Below are positions 4,900 to 5,311 of a stretch of 5,311 bases of DNA, piece by piece; positions within the stretch are counted from its first letter, which is position 1; the number at the start of each line of letters is the position of its first letter. The stretch is from Bacteroidales bacterium UBA1266 (lineage in GTDB: Bacteria; Bacteroidota; Bacteroidia; Bacteroidales; WCHB1-69), in assembly GCA_002308135.1 (NCBI GenBank), contig DBVK01000096.1, forward strand, positions 5,253 through 10,563, given 5' to 3'. The position numbers and the translations under genes are program-made. The notes below the pieces were generated by a model. It was given only the letters and a program-made list of their open reading frames with translations, did not search any database and was not told where the DNA came from.

Positions 4900-5311
4900 C
4901 TAGCGCGGCATTTTGGTCAAAGCCGCCGCGCCAAGGATAGCCACGTCATTGGCGTTCAATTCTGAAAGACGGATTTGCGTCTTGCCTTTGAAAGACACAT
5001 ACAAATGATCCTCGAAGGCGCGTTTCAGCGGCTCGATCAACACGCTGCCCGCCTGCACTGGGCCTCCCATCAGGAAAATGGCCTCGGGTGAGGAGAAGGC
5101 GACGGCGTTGGCGCAAGCGATACCCAAAAGGTAAGCGGTGCGCGCATAGGTTTGTATGGCCAATTCGTCTCCGGCATGCGCCGCGTCTGCAATCTTCTTG
5201 GTATCCAACTCGGCAAAAGGCACATCAGCCAGCAGCCCGCGGTAGGAGGCGTGCTGTTTCCTCAATTCCTCAAACGTCTGGCAGATGCCCCTGGCGGAGG
5301 CGTACTCCTCC
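4900..5311 (-). CDS. ROK-family protein, probably glucokinase-like; C-terminal 136 residues (runs off right edge)
   Basis: The reading frame is open to the right edge, so the 5' end lies outside the window. The visible part starts EEYASARGICQTFEEL, which matches the region just after the CxCGxxGC(L/W)E zinc-binding motif of ROK proteins; the ATP site, sugar site and zinc cysteines are therefore missing from view. Downstream are a helical region (DAAHAGDELAIQTYARTA), ANAVAFSSPEAIFLMGG (phosphate/adenosine region of the sugar-kinase fold), and NANDVAILGAAAL near the end. These match Bacteroides-type ROK glucokinases, which phosphorylate glucose or related hexoses in the cytoplasm. A ROK repressor cannot be fully excluded because any DNA-binding domain would be N-terminal, though a short kinase form is more likely. 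A TTG at 5265 is not the true start, since conserved ROK sequence continues upstream of it. Confidence 0.87.
   Translation of the reverse strand, partial: EEYASARGICQTFEELRKQHASYRGLLADVPFAELDTKKIADAAHAGDELAIQTYARTAYLLGIACANAVAFSSPEAIFLMGGPVQAGSVLIEPLKRAFEDHLYVSFKGKTQIRLSELNANDVAILGAAALTKMPR
4903..4931. repeat. GC-rich inverted repeat at the convergent gene junction
   Basis: GCGCGGC (4903-4909) and GCCGCGC (4925-4931) are perfect reverse complements. An alternative, tighter pairing is GCGGC (4905-4909) with GCCGC (4922-4926), extended inward by TTT/AAA. The repeat sits in the last codons of the ROK gene, starting four bases after the plus-strand synthase's stop codon. Neither strand has a T-run after the stem, so it is not a standard intrinsic terminator. 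It could act as a two-way 3'-end hairpin, or be a by-product of alanine-rich coding. Function is inference. Confidence 0.35.

Noticed and set aside
4903..4931. Intrinsic terminator between the convergent genes
   Set aside because: A stem is present but no T-run follows on either strand, so I list it only as an inverted repeat.
5263..5265. TTG at 5265 as start of the ROK gene
   Set aside because: Conserved ROK sequence (EEYASARGICQTF) is in frame upstream to the window edge, so the gene is partial rather than a short protein.
1..5311. Mobile element, CRISPR array, tRNA/rRNA, toxin-antitoxin pair or defence system
   Set aside because: No repeat-spacer pattern, transposase or integrase motif, tRNA-like cloverleaf or known defence domain was visible. 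Nearly every base is accounted for by housekeeping genes.

Overview
The window looks like chromosomal DNA of a Bacteroidota bacterium, probably Bacteroidales. Four things point there. The pseudouridine synthase with an S4 domain resembles Bacteroides-type RluD. The exported thioredoxin-fold protein has the DUF4369-plus-TlpA layout common in that phylum. The ROK-kinase fragment resembles Bacteroides glucokinase-type proteins. Shine-Dalgarno sequences are absent before the starts, while one TAnnTTTG-type promoter element is visible. GC content is a little over half by eye. Species cannot be named from this sequence.

Layout. Positions 1-4119 hold five minus-strand genes in one tight series. In transcription order they are a YegS/LCB5-type lipid kinase (3226-4119), a DEDDh 3'-5' exonuclease (2391-3215), an RluD-like pseudouridine synthase (1200-2381), a secreted TlpA-like thiol-disulfide protein (94-1179), and the first 25 codons of another exported protein (1-76) that leaves the window. 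The gaps are 10, 9, 20 and 17 bases, so this is very probably one operon. A roughly 100-base divergent spacer (4120-4221) separates it from a plus-strand RluA-type pseudouridine synthase without an S4 domain (4222-4899). That gene ends exactly where a convergent minus-strand ROK-family sugar kinase or regulator ends (4900-5311, 5' part outside the window).

How the genes fit together. No single pathway links them: they cover lipid phosphorylation, nucleic-acid trimming, rRNA or tRNA modification, envelope redox and sugar phosphorylation. This looks like an ordinary housekeeping neighbourhood. I found no mobile element, CRISPR array, RNA gene, phage gene or toxin-antitoxin pair, and no convincing novel system. 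The points most worth a second look are the exonuclease's C-terminal domain, the missing S4 domain in the plus-strand synthase, the sphingosine-kinase-like GSGNG and the DGD variant in the lipid kinase, and the abutting convergent stops beside a GC-rich inverted repeat.
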